A stretch of DNA of 64,000 nt from an uncultured Bacilli bacterium. GTDB lineage: Bacteria > Bacillota_I > Bacilli_A > RF39 > UBA660. The notes under the pieces were generated by a model. The model made no database searches and was not told the DNA's origin. It saw only the letters and a program-made list of their open reading frames with translations. Numbering within the stretch: the stretch's first letter is position 1; each line of letters starts with the position of its first letter. Shown here one piece after another: positions 1 through 7,314 of the stretch. Made by a program: the position numbers and the translations under genes. The stretch is taken from assembly GCA_934096805.1 (NCBI GenBank), contig CAKOMW010000001.1, forward strand, positions 434,001-498,000. Direction: 5' to 3'.

Positions 1-74
1 GATAAGAGAAAAATAAAAAATGTTTAATTTGGGTTAAAAATAAAGTGAAAGTACTTTATTTTTTTTTGGTTTCT

Positions 75-83
75 TGTTATAAT
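75..83 (+). promoter_or_regulatory. Extended -10 promoter of DGR target 1
   Basis: TGTTATAAT at 75-83 is an extended -10 box about 30 nt before the GTG start of the first target gene. No good -35 is visible (TTTATT at 55-60 is the best). Inferred from sequence only. Confidence 0.5.
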
Positions 84-115
84 TTAAATAGTATAGGATA
101 CAAGGAGTGATACTT

Positions 116-2083
116 GTGAGGAAAAATATTACTAAAGATGATATAAAAAAGATGTTACCTGCTTTAGTAGTGTTATTTATTTTAATAGCATTAGGTACAT
201 ATGCTTTTGATAAAGTTGATTTACTTGGTAAACAAAATTTAGGAATAGTTGCTAATGAAGAGGTGGCTTTAAGGCTTGTTGAGGGGGAACAAGATTTTAA
301 AGTAGGGAATACTCCTCTTAGTGATAGTGCTGGGAAGGCTCAGACTACTTATTATGAGTTTAATGTAGAAGGGGTTTCTAATGTTGTATATAATTTAGAT
401 TATTATTTGTATTTGATACCTAAAAATGGTGGTAATACAGTTGATGCTTCTTTTGTTAAACTTTATCTTACTAAAGTGGTTAATAATTCTGAGACAGTAG
501 TGGTTGATGTTACTACTTTAGATAAGTTAAAGGATTTTGGATTTAATAAGTTAGTTACAAATAGCACTTTTAATTTTACTAGTAATAGTAAGACTACTAA
601 AACAGATACATATAGATTAAGAGTTTGGTTAGCTGAAGGTGCTACTGATAATGAAGAAACGGCTCCTGATGTAAAAGAAACTGATGATGGTCTTAATATT
701 AAGGCTATATCAGGAGGGTATAGTTTTAGTATGGGTGTTAGTTCATATAAGATTGGTGAACCTAATAAACCAGAGTTAACTAGTAATATGATACCTGTGT
801 ATTATGATAGTACGAATGCAGTATGGAAAAAAGCAGATAGTAGTAATACAAATGAAACATATAAATGGTATGATTATGATAATAAAATGTGGGCAAATGC
901 TGTGACTGTTACTGAAACTAATAGAGATACTTATTTGAAAGCGAATGCAGGAACAGAAATAAATATGAATGATATAAATACAATGTGGGTATGGATACCA
1001 AGATATACATATACATATTTAAATACAAATACACCAGAGGAGATAAAGATAAAGTTTGAAAATGGAACAGAAAGTCATGGTACAATAAAGTGTACTGATG
1101 CAGTAACAGGAAATGGCACAACATCCCAAACATGTACAGATACAACAAATGGAAGTTTAAAAGCAGGAACCAGTACATATACACATCCAGCTTTTACATT
1201 TGGAGATACAGAATTAACAGGATTATGGGTAGGAAAGTTTGAGAGTAGTGCAACAGAAATACCAACATCATCATCTACAACAGAATCAACAATTATAATA
1301 AAACCAAATGTCCAGTCATTAAGATATAAAGCAGTATCATATTTCTTTCGCGATGCCCGACAAATGGAGAAAACAAGTAATGTATATGGTTTTCCACAAA
1401 GTAGTAGTACAACATTTAACTACAACGGTAATTTAACTGGAGACACAAATAATATAGATATACATATGATGAAGAATACAGAATGGGGAGCAGTAACATA
1501 TTTATATCATAGTAAATATGGAAGATGTACAAACGGTTCATGTGAAGAAATAACAATAAATAATTGTATTAATATGACAACAGGAATAGGAGCAGACACA
1601 GTAAGTGCAAGCAGGTCTGATACAACATGTACAACAGATAAGAATAAATATAATGGAGAGAGTGGAGTAAAAGCATCAACCACTGGAAATGTATATGGTG
1701 TGTACGACATGAGTGGTGACTCATATGAATATACAATGGGTAACATGGTAACCCCTTCAAATCAGTTTTATACATCAGATGCAGGAAACTGGAGTACAAC
1801 AACATATCCTCTAGCAAAGTATTATGATAGTTATACATATAATACAAGTGAAACAACATATACAAGAGGAAGATTAGGAGATGCAACAGTAGAAATGAGC
1901 CCTTCTGATGGTTACACATGGTATTCAGATGGCGTCGACTTCCCGTACTCGTCCGGTTCTTGGTTTCCGCGTGGGGGTGTCTACGGTGATGGTACGAGCG
2001 CAGGCGCTTTCAACTTCACCAGCGGCAGTGGTGGTGCGGACAGCCGCAGCTCGTTTCGGGTCTCTCTTGGTGCGCTGGACTGA
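116..2083 (+). CDS. DGR variable target protein 1 (anchored, C-type-lectin/FGE-like C-terminus)
   Basis: A 655-aa surface-type protein. I chose GTG 116 because AAGGAG (102-107) sits 8 nt upstream; GTG 107 overlaps that site. Residues ~14-30 form one membrane anchor, followed by a ~200-aa TasA/camelysin-like extracellular region. Next comes a segment shared by all four targets (motifs YDYDNKMWANAV, TMWVWIPRYTYTY). The C-terminal half carries FGE-sulfatase/C-type-lectin motifs (GLWVGKFES, NTEWGAVTYLYHSKYG, VYGVYDMSG, RGRLGDATVE, SFRVSLGA), and paired cysteines suggest disulfides. Residues from ~606 to the end are encoded by the GC-rich variable region. This architecture is that of known DGR targets, which bind ligands through a diversified lectin-fold surface; the ligand here is unknown. 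The conserved half uses A-ending codons unlike neighbouring + strand genes. Confidence 0.85.
   Translation: MRKNITKDDIKKMLPALVVLFILIALGTYAFDKVDLLGKQNLGIVANEEVALRLVEGEQDFKVGNTPLSDSAGKAQTTYYEFNVEGVSNVVYNLDYYLYLIPKNGGNTVDASFVKLYLTKVVNNSETVVVDVTTLDKLKDFGFNKLVTNSTFNFTSNSKTTKTDTYRLRVWLAEGATDNEETAPDVKETDDGLNIKAISGGYSFSMGVSSYKIGEPNKPELTSNMIPVYYDSTNAVWKKADSSNTNETYKWYDYDNKMWANAVTVTETNRDTYLKANAGTEINMNDINTMWVWIPRYTYTYLNTNTPEEIKIKFENGTESHGTIKCTDAVTGNGTTSQTCTDTTNGSLKAGTSTYTHPAFTFGDTELTGLWVGKFESSATEIPTSSSTTESTIIIKPNVQSLRYKAVSYFFRDARQMEKTSNVYGFPQSSSTTFNYNGNLTGDTNNIDIHMMKNTEWGAVTYLYHSKYGRCTNGSCEEITINNCINMTTGIGADTVSASRSDTTCTTDKNKYNGESGVKASTTGNVYGVYDMSGDSYEYTMGNMVTPSNQFYTSDAGNWSTTTYPLAKYYDSYTYNTSETTYTRGRLGDATVEMSPSDGYTWYSDGVDFPYSSGSWFPRGGVYGDGTSAGAFNFTSGSGGADSRSSFRVSLGALD
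1931..2081 (+). repeat. Variable region VR1 of the DGR
   Basis: This segment aligns codon by codon with the template repeat at 5461-5590. Comparing up to the codons before the length difference, I count about 13 differences at template adenines and about 6 elsewhere. Template AAC/AAT codons become GAC, TAC, GGT, GTC and AGC, while non-adenine codons (TCG TCC, TCT TGG, CGT GGG GGT) are kept. Between the AACTTC and TCGTTTCGG blocks VR1 has 11 codons where the local TR has 4. The segment is much richer in GC than its surroundings. Confidence 0.85.
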
Positions 2084-2094
2084 CGAAGTCAGTC
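2078..2094 (+). promoter_or_regulatory. Post-VR hairpin (likely mutagenic-homing element)
   Basis: GACTGAC-GAA-GTCAGTC is a perfect 7-bp stem with a 3-nt loop that overlaps the stop codon and begins within the last bases of VR1. A cruciform directly after the VR is required for target recognition in the Bordetella phage DGR, so a similar role is likely. The TR end lacks it, as expected. Confidence 0.7.
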
Positions 2095-2116
2095 AACTCT
2101 GTGGGTAGAAAGGTGA

Positions 2117-2310
2117 TTGAATTAGTTGTTTCTTTCGAATTATAATGTTTGTGACCAAACAACGTTGGTGTCAGTTCGGGCTCTGTTTTCCCAAAACTGA
2201 CCCTGTTCGAAGGACAGGCAGGACATAAAATAAGATATGTAAAAAATAATAGAGGAAGAAATAAAGGGTTATAGGTCTTTTAGTTTCCTAAGACTTTAGG
2301 AAACTAAAAG
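2117..2310 (+). ncRNA. Recurrent DGR-target-associated structured RNA element, copy A
   Basis: First of three copies found after targets 1, 2 and 4. It starts with a near-consensus promoter (TTGAAT 2117-2122, 18 nt, TATAAT 2141-2146). The predicted transcript then has a hairpin GTCAGTT 2170-2176 / AACTGAC 2195-2201, a second hairpin CCTGT 2202-2206 / ACAGG 2214-2218, and a 14-bp hairpin (2277-2290 with 2297-2310) that may act as a weak terminator. Pairing is kept while stem bases change between copies (A-T here, G-C in copy B), which supports an RNA. Not recognised as a known family. Confidence 0.55.
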
Positions 2311-2371
2311 TTGGTTGAATTTTAATATTTAAGTATACCAATCAAGACTTTTGTTTTGGTTGGTGGTACTT

Positions 2372-2418
2372 ATATTATATTTTTAATAGATATTATGGAT
2401 ATTATTAAAAATATAATA
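2372..2418 (+). other. Long AT-only inverted repeat before target 2
   Basis: A 16-bp-class stem (TATTATATTTTTAATA with its complement at 2403-2418) around a 12-nt loop, ending about 10 nt before the ribosome-binding site of target 2. It could be a terminator for the upstream transcript or a translation-modulating leader hairpin. The role is inferred. Confidence 0.4.
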
Positions 2419-2441
2419 TGTTACTATTGAGGTGATTTTTA

Positions 2442-5135
2442 ATGAATTTTTTTAATAAGTTTAATAGGTTAAAGATTAAGTATAAGGATAGTCCTAGTAT
2501 TAAGATTAGTTTTTTACTTGGGGTTGTTTCTATATTATTAATATTTATTGGTAGTTCTTATGCTTTTATATTTAAGAGTGCATATACAAGTTCAATTAAT
2601 AAAATTACTGCTGGTAATTTGGTTATGACTTTAGAGAATACGACTCCTGTTATTAGTATTGGTAATGCTGTTCCTACTCCTGATGATGTAGCTATTAGTA
2701 GTAGTGATTCTTATGGTTTTACTTTAAAGAATAATGGTAGTATTAATGCTAAGTATAAGATAAGTTTAATTAATAGTTGTGTTGTTGGTAATACATATAC
2801 AGTGGGGTCTGATTCTGTAGTAGCGGGTGTTTGTGTTCCTACTAAGTATATAAAGGCTGGTATAAGTAAAGATGGAGAGGATTATAAAGTACTTAAAGCT
2901 GATAGTAGTGGTAATATTATTCTTGATAGTAGTGTTTTAGGTAAATTAAGGAATAGTTCTTATAAGTTAAAATTATGGTTGGATTATGATACGCCAAATG
3001 AGTACAACGTAAAGGATAAAAATATTATTATAAGTGTTAAGTTACAATTATATAGTGAACAGACTACTGAGAATGCTCTTACTCTTGATAAGAGTGGAGC
3101 AAATGCACCAGAGATTACTAATAATATGATACCTGTTTATTATGATAGTACAAGTGCAGTATGGAGAAAAGCTGATATTAATAATTTAGATAAAAATAAT
3201 AAATGGTATGATTATGATAATAAGATGTGGGCAAATGCAGTAACAGTAGCAGAGACATCATATACTGATAGTATTACTAAAGATAAGAGTGTTTCTTTAA
3301 GTAATCAATCTCTTCCTGCTACTCCATATACAACTTTTACAAGTGGTGGTAAGGGAATAAATAATGCAAAGAGTTATACAAAGATAACAGTTAATATTAA
3401 GACTGCAGGGACATTTGGTTTTAAGGCTACTGTATCTAGTGAAACTAATTATGATAAGTTAACTGTTACAGTAAGTAAGAATAGTGGTACGGCAACAACA
3501 GTTGCAAGTGCAATAAGTGGTAATGGAATTAGTAAAACGTATTCTGATACAGCATCAGCAGGTGATGTATATGTTATAACGGCTCAGTATACAAAAGATG
3601 GTAGTGGTAATAAAAATAATGATAATGGAGTACTTGATATATTTACATATCCTGCGAACACTACTGTAACATATACAAATAGTTCTACAGCAGGGGGTAC
3701 TTCAGGACAAGATTGGACTGCAAGTGGGGCTTTAGGAGCTAGTAATGGTGTTGTATATGGTGATAGTATAACTTATAATTCAAGTGTTAGTAAATATACG
3801 TTAAATAATACAAGTAGAGGTGCTATATCAAGTTCATTGGTTGGAAAGTATGTATGTCCAACAGTAAGTGATACATCTTGTGCTACACCATATAAAATAG
3901 TGGAAGCATCAAGTACAATAACAAAAGTAGATGAATATAAAATAAGTTCAATAACTCGTAATGATTTAGTAAATTCTAAAGTAGGAACGGAAATACCAAT
4001 GGATGATATAAATACAATGTGGGTATGGATACCAAGATATACATATACATATTTAAATACAAATACACCAGAAGAGATAAAGATAAAGTTTGAAAGTGGT
4101 ACGAATAGTACAGGCACAATAAAGTGTACTGATGCAGTAACAGGAAGTGGAACAACATCCCAAACATGTACAGATACAACAAATGGAAGCTTAGTTGCAG
4201 GAACCAGTACATATACCCATCCAGCCTTTACATTTGGAGATACAGAACTAACAGGATTATGGGTAGGTAAGTTTGAGAGTAGTGCAACAACAGTGCCAAC
4301 AGGTTTTTCTGATACAACATCAGAGTCTACAGTAATAATAAAACCAAATGTACAATCATTAAGATATAAAGCAGTATCATATCAATTTAGAGATGCAAGG
4401 CAAATGGAGAAAGCGAATAATGTATATGGCTTTCCTCAAAGTAGTAGTACAACATTTAATTGGAATGGAAATCTTACAGGAGATACTAATAATATAGATA
4501 TACATATGATGAAGAATACAGAATGGGGAGCAGTAACATATTTGTATCATAGTAAATATGGAAGATGTACAAATGGTGCATGTGAAGAATTAACAATAAA
4601 TAACTGTAGTACCTACATAACAGGCATTGGAGCAGATGAAGTAAGTGCAAATGAATCATCAACAACATGTACAACAGATAAAAACAAATATAATGGAGTG
4701 AGTGGAGTAAAAGCGAGTACAACAGGAAATGTATATGGAGTGTACGATATGTCTGGTGGTTCATTTGAATATACAATGGGTAATATGGTAGATTCATCTA
4801 ATCAGTTTTATACATCAGATGCAAAAAACTGGAGTACAACAACATATCCATTATCAAAGTATTATGATAGTTATACATATGGAACAACATATAATGATAG
4901 TAGTGCTTATTCAAGAGGAAGATTAGGAGATGCAACAGTAGAAATGGCACCAACAGGAACAAGTGGCAACTGGTATTCAGATTACGCCTCCTTCCCGTAC
5001 TCGTCCTACTCTTGGTTCCGCCGTGGGGATTACTACCATAGTGGTGCGTACGCGGGGGCTTTCGGCTTCTACGCCTACGATGGTGATGGGTACATTGGCA
5101 ACTCGTTTCGGGCCTCGCTTGGTGCTCTGGACTGA
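2442..5135 (+). CDS. DGR variable target protein 2 (TasA-like N-terminus, lectin/FGE-like C-terminus)
   Basis: An 897-aa protein starting at ATG 2442 with GAGGTG at 2429-2434. Residues ~24-44 are a signal anchor (FLLGVVSILLIFIGSSYAF) followed by a TasA/camelysin-like beta domain (ITAGNLVMTLE, NNGSINAKYKISL). Residues ~275-420 hold a beta-sandwich-like insert (FTSGGKGINNAKSYTKITVN, VYVITAQYTKDGS) shared with target 4 but absent from targets 1 and 3. The C-terminal ~380 residues are the lectin/FGE-like module, ending in VR2. It is the target directly upstream of the template repeat, and its VR 3' end is identical to the TR. Probable role: cell-surface or fibre-associated ligand binding; ligand unknown. 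Confidence 0.87.
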   Translation: MNFFNKFNRLKIKYKDSPSIKISFLLGVVSILLIFIGSSYAFIFKSAYTSSINKITAGNLVMTLENTTPVISIGNAVPTPDDVAISSSDSYGFTLKNNGSINAKYKISLINSCVVGNTYTVGSDSVVAGVCVPTKYIKAGISKDGEDYKVLKADSSGNIILDSSVLGKLRNSSYKLKLWLDYDTPNEYNVKDKNIIISVKLQLYSEQTTENALTLDKSGANAPEITNNMIPVYYDSTSAVWRKADINNLDKNNKWYDYDNKMWANAVTVAETSYTDSITKDKSVSLSNQSLPATPYTTFTSGGKGINNAKSYTKITVNIKTAGTFGFKATVSSETNYDKLTVTVSKNSGTATTVASAISGNGISKTYSDTASAGDVYVITAQYTKDGSGNKNNDNGVLDIFTYPANTTVTYTNSSTAGGTSGQDWTASGALGASNGVVYGDSITYNSSVSKYTLNNTSRGAISSSLVGKYVCPTVSDTSCATPYKIVEASSTITKVDEYKISSITRNDLVNSKVGTEIPMDDINTMWVWIPRYTYTYLNTNTPEEIKIKFESGTNSTGTIKCTDAVTGSGTTSQTCTDTTNGSLVAGTSTYTHPAFTFGDTELTGLWVGKFESSATTVPTGFSDTTSESTVIIKPNVQSLRYKAVSYQFRDARQMEKANNVYGFPQSSSTTFNWNGNLTGDTNNIDIHMMKNTEWGAVTYLYHSKYGRCTNGACEELTINNCSTYITGIGADEVSANESSTTCTTDKNKYNGVSGVKASTTGNVYGVYDMSGGSFEYTMGNMVDSSNQFYTSDAKNWSTTTYPLSKYYDSYTYGTTYNDSSAYSRGRLGDATVEMAPTGTSGNWYSDYASFPYSSYSWFRRGDYYHSGAYAGAFGFYAYDGDGYIGNSFRASLGALD
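4983..5133 (+). repeat. Variable region VR2 of the DGR
   Basis: Aligned with the TR up to the codons before the length difference, I count about 13 substitutions at template adenines against about 5 at other bases. The last ~30 nt (from CGTTTCGGG to GGACT) are identical to the TR. VR2 has 11 codons between the two constant blocks where the local TR has only 4. Confidence 0.87.
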
Positions 5136-5146
5136 CGAAGTCAGTC
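5130..5146 (+). promoter_or_regulatory. Post-VR hairpin of target 2
   Basis: Identical to the element after VR1: GACTGAC-GAA-GTCAGTC, a 7-bp stem overlapping the stop codon. The template repeat diverges exactly here (GGACT then ACATT), so the hairpin marks the VR but not the TR, as in known homing sites. Confidence 0.7.
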
Positions 5147-5168
5147 AACTCTGTGGATAGGAAGATGA

Positions 5169-5439
5169 TTGAATTTGTTGTTTCTTTCAAATTATAATGT
5201 TTGTGACCAAGCAACGTTGGTGTCAGTTCGGCCTCTGTTTTCCCCGAACTGACCCTGTTCGAAGAACAGGCAGTGCATAAAATAAGATATGGAAAAATAG
5301 AAAGAAGAGATATGAGGGTTATACTTTTGGTTTCCTTTAGGGAACCAAAAGTTGGTTGAATTTTGTTCTTTGAAGTCTTTTGATTTTCCTTTTAGGGAAA
5401 TCAAAAGTGAATTATTTATGGTTTCATCACATGATGAAA
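5169..5439 (+). ncRNA. Structured leader of the TR RNA, element copy B
   Basis: Promoter TTGAAT (5169-5174), 18 nt, TATAAT (5193-5198). The transcript would carry a perfect 10-bp stem (5222-5231 with 5244-5253), a perfect 7-bp stem CCTGTTC-GAA-GAACAGG (5254-5270), a CTTTTGGTT/AACCAAAAG hairpin near 5327-5351, another at 5377-5407, and TTTCATCA-CA-TGATGAAA at 5422-5439, just before the TR. This copy alone leads into a template repeat, so it most likely drives and structures the TR-containing RNA that a DGR reverse transcriptase copies. Confidence 0.55.
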
Positions 5440-5460
5440 TAGGTTGAAAACTGTAAAATA

Positions 5461-5590
5461 GACGCCAACTTTCCGAACTCGTCCAACTCTTGGTTCCAAC
5501 GTGGGGGTAACTACAATAATGGTACGAACGCTGGTGCTTTCAACTTCAACAACAACAACTCGTTTCGGGCCTCGCTTGGTGCTCTGGACT
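5461..5590 (+). repeat. DGR template repeat (TR)
   Basis: A GC-richer, AAC/AAT-laden copy of the variable-region sequence, outside any target gene. It reads as DANFPNSSNSWFQRGGNYNN and so on, with Asn codons at the positions that vary among the four VRs, which is the hallmark of adenine-directed mutagenesis. It ends with CTTGGTGCTCTGGACT, identical to VR2, and has no hairpin after it. Compared with all four VRs it lacks seven codons inside the run of AAC triplets, so it cannot by itself have templated their central part. Confidence 0.88.
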
Positions 5591-5781
5591 ACATTATTTT
5601 TTTAAGTCAATGTTGTTACTAGATAACATCAAACTTTATATTTATTTGGGTCAATATTATAGTTTAAGGATTATAATGTACTTTATTTTGTAGAAGTTTT
5701 TAACCTTTTTACATGTTTTGTAAAAGAAAGTATTATATGGTTTTTAGTGAGTAATTTTTTTGGAAATTAGAAACTGTAGGG

Positions 5782-5814
5782 CAATGCAAAGAATAAAATT
5801 CTTTGCATTGTTTT
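5782..5814 (+). terminator. Intrinsic terminator of the TR transcript
   Basis: CAATGCAAAGAAT-AAA-ATTCTTTGCATTG is a perfect 13-bp stem followed by TTTT. It closes a transcription unit of roughly 610 nt that begins at the 5169-5198 promoter and contains the TR. The 190 nt between the TR and this terminator hold no recognisable gene. Confidence 0.75.
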
Positions 5815-5859
5815 AGTATTAGTTAATTTTTTTGTTTTTTACACAATGGAGGTTGTTTT

Positions 5860-6117
5860 GTGAGTAAGTTATATAGTTTATATTTGGATTATAAGAGTAA
5901 AGATAATAGTTTTTTATATTTATTTAAGTGTGGTTTTCCTTTATGTAGTCTTAGTACTTATCTTAATGTATTTAAGGAAATTGGGTTAAAGATTAGGGTT
6001 ATTGATGATGTTTTTGATAATAATGTTATTATTAATAGATTAAATAGTGTTGATATTAATAGTATAACTGGCATTGAAGCTCTTAATGTTTTAAAGGAGT
6101 TAAAGGATTTAGTATGA
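5860..6117 (+). CDS. MutS-domain-I-like DGR accessory protein (MSL), internally deleted
   Basis: 85 aa from GTG 5860 with TGGAGG just upstream. The start (SKLYSLYLDYKSK...LYLFK) and the CGFPLCSLSTYLNVFKEIGL segment resemble the N-terminal MutS domain I, where a beta-strand-rich stretch of roughly 35-40 residues normally separates the two parts. MutS-like small proteins are a described DGR accessory class, which fits this position just after the TR. The missing centre suggests an in-frame deletion between short FK/VK repeats, so function is doubtful. It overlaps the next ORF by ATGA. The assignment rests on motif memory, not a search. Confidence 0.5.
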   Translation: MSKLYSLYLDYKSKDNSFLYLFKCGFPLCSLSTYLNVFKEIGLKIRVIDDVFDNNVIINRLNSVDINSITGIEALNVLKELKDLV

Positions 6118-6344
6118 ATGATTTAGAGAGTCTTGTTATATATAAAAAGTATGTTGATATGATGTATTATTTTTATAATTTACTTGATAAGTATCCTAAG
6201 TTTGAGAAGAATGGTTTGGTTAGTGAGATAAAGAATAATTTGTATCTTGGATTGGTTTGTATTATAAATGCTTATAAGAGTTTTGATAAAAAGAGTGTAT
6301 ATTTAAATGAACTAGATGTTCATTTAAAAGTATTAAAGGTATGA
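6114..6344 (+). CDS. Avd-like accessory variability determinant, C-terminally truncated
   Basis: 76 aa. The pattern YKKYVDMMYYFYNLLDKYPK...LVSEIKNNLYLGL...YLNELDVHLKVLKV matches the first three helices of the Avd four-helix bundle, the pentameric RT partner of DGRs. The family normally continues with a fourth helix and a GRMLGGW-type end, which is absent. Its stop overlaps the start of the RT remnant (ATGA), and the junction looks like a deletion that removed the Avd tail and most of the RT. It is coupled to the upstream MSL ORF by another ATGA. Probably non-functional alone. Confidence 0.6.
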   Translation: MNDLESLVIYKKYVDMMYYFYNLLDKYPKFEKNGLVSEIKNNLYLGLVCIINAYKSFDKKSVYLNELDVHLKVLKV

Positions 6345-6469
6345 GATGTAAGATTAGATTGTATGAGAAAGGGATTATGTTTTATGATGATTTTGTATCT
6401 TGGAGTGGTCATGCTAAGTATAGTGATAGTTATGTTTTAGCAAAAGAGTTTTTTGAGATGATTGGATAG
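6341..6469 (+). pseudogene. C-terminal remnant of a DGR reverse transcriptase
   Basis: A 42-codon ORF, ATG at 6341 and TAG at 6467-6469. Its product ends FVSWSGHAKYSDSYVLAKEF, resembling the conserved end of DGR/retron-type RTs, where a SxxGHxKHxxSY stretch follows the thumb. No palm domain with YxDD is present anywhere in the window. Start and frame are kept by ATGA overlap with the truncated Avd ORF. I read this as the scar of a deletion of roughly 1 kb. A short unrelated peptide cannot be excluded. Confidence 0.5.
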
Positions 6470-6517
6470 TTTGTTTTACATAGTTCTTTTTTATACGAAC
6501 AAATGTACATTTTTATA

Positions 6518-6546
6518 TTGACTTTGTTATATGCTTATAGTATATT
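6518..6546 (+). promoter_or_regulatory. Promoter upstream of the MuF-C-like gene
   Basis: TTGACT (6518-6523), 17-nt spacer, TATATT (6541-6546). Close to the housekeeping sigma-70/sigma-A consensus and about 30 nt before the start codon of the next gene. Confidence 0.6.
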
Positions 6547-6578
6547 TTATTTAGGGCAATAAAATGGGGGGGTTAGAT

Positions 6579-7214
6579 ATGAAATATATAATAGAAATAA
6601 ACATTTTATTTAATTATTATCAAGTGTCTGATAATGATATAAAGTATAATTTAGAACAAGAAATAGATAATGTTTTAAATGACATAAATAGAAGAACACC
6701 AGTTAAGTTAAGAAATAATACACCACAAATATTGGTATCTATTGGTATAAAAGATTTACCAATGCATGAGAATCCTTCTCATATAAGAAAAAATATATTA
6801 ACTGAAAAAGAAGCGAGGAAAATTAATTTGGTAATTACGCAAAGAGACCACTATCACGGTTTAGGTAAAACTATTTATATAGAGGTAATAAATAGTTTAG
6901 ATATACCAAGAGTAATATTTGAGAACAAAAATAAGAGTGATTACTTAATTTTAACTTCGATAAAGGATAAAAATAATAAAAATATATTGGTTCCAATAAA
7001 AATTGAGGATAAAACTTATGTAAATAATGTTGAAATTGATATTACTAGAGTAAAAAGTGTTTATGGATATGATAGAAGTAAACCAGACCTTAATACTTAT
7101 TTTAAGAAGAATATAAATAATGGAAATTTTACTAAAATATATGAACAAAAAAAAGAGCCAAGTACGTGTATAAGCACCGCAGTCAGCTCTCTTTCTGAAG
7201 ATAATATATCATAA
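6579..7214 (+). CDS. Orphan MuF-C-terminal-type domain protein (phage-derived)
   Basis: 211 aa from ATG 6579, with the G7 run (6566-6572) as ribosome-binding site; ATG 6564 lies too close to it. Residues ~95-200 (HYHGLGKTIYIEVINSL, DYLILTSIKDKNNKNILVPI, ITRVKSVYGYD) follow the pattern I associate with the MuF-C domain at the end of phage MuF proteins and polymorphic toxins: a sheet-rich region in which xxV/IxxVYG is conserved. No large carrier protein, secretion gene or immunity gene is adjacent. Codons are A-rich, unlike most + strand genes here, which supports transfer. It could instead be another small phage-like nuclease domain; activity is unknown. Confidence 0.45.
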   Translation: MKYIIEINILFNYYQVSDNDIKYNLEQEIDNVLNDINRRTPVKLRNNTPQILVSIGIKDLPMHENPSHIRKNILTEKEARKINLVITQRDHYHGLGKTIYIEVINSLDIPRVIFENKNKSDYLILTSIKDKNNKNILVPIKIEDKTYVNNVEIDITRVKSVYGYDRSKPDLNTYFKKNINNGNFTKIYEQKKEPSTCISTAVSSLSEDNIS

Positions 7215-7314
7215 TCTATTGCTAATGTCAATTAGATTTGCATATTATCTATTAATATGATATGTACTAATAAAAAAATAATACAATTTATGATGAGGTT
7301 GTTTTATATAATGT

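Noticed and set aside
1507..1746. Open frames on the minus strand across the target genes (also at 918-1184, 3773-4212 and 61322-61603)
   Set aside because: They are composition shadows of the repetitive Thr/Tyr-rich targets, recur at the same place in each copy, and lack ribosome-binding sites.
116..2083. Active formylglycine-generating enzyme or sulfatase modifier
   Set aside because: Only the fold motifs are shared. The C-terminal core is a DGR variable region and I see no conserved catalytic cysteine pair near SFRV, so a binding role is more likely.
1908..2108. Alternative + frame through VR1 (and 4963-5160 through VR2)
   Set aside because: Arises only from the GC-rich VR in another frame. 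It has no ribosome-binding site, and the target frame matches all four homologues.
2202..2218. TTCGAA-containing arm resembling a tRNA T-loop after target 1
   Set aside because: The other copies pair as CCTGTTC-GAA-GAACAGG, a plain hairpin, and no acceptor or anticodon stems flank it. No tRNA gene was found in the window.
5461..5590. TR as the remnant of a fifth target gene
   Set aside because: There is no lectin-domain coding sequence upstream of it, and the variable positions are unmutated AAC/AAT, as expected of a template rather than a decayed target.
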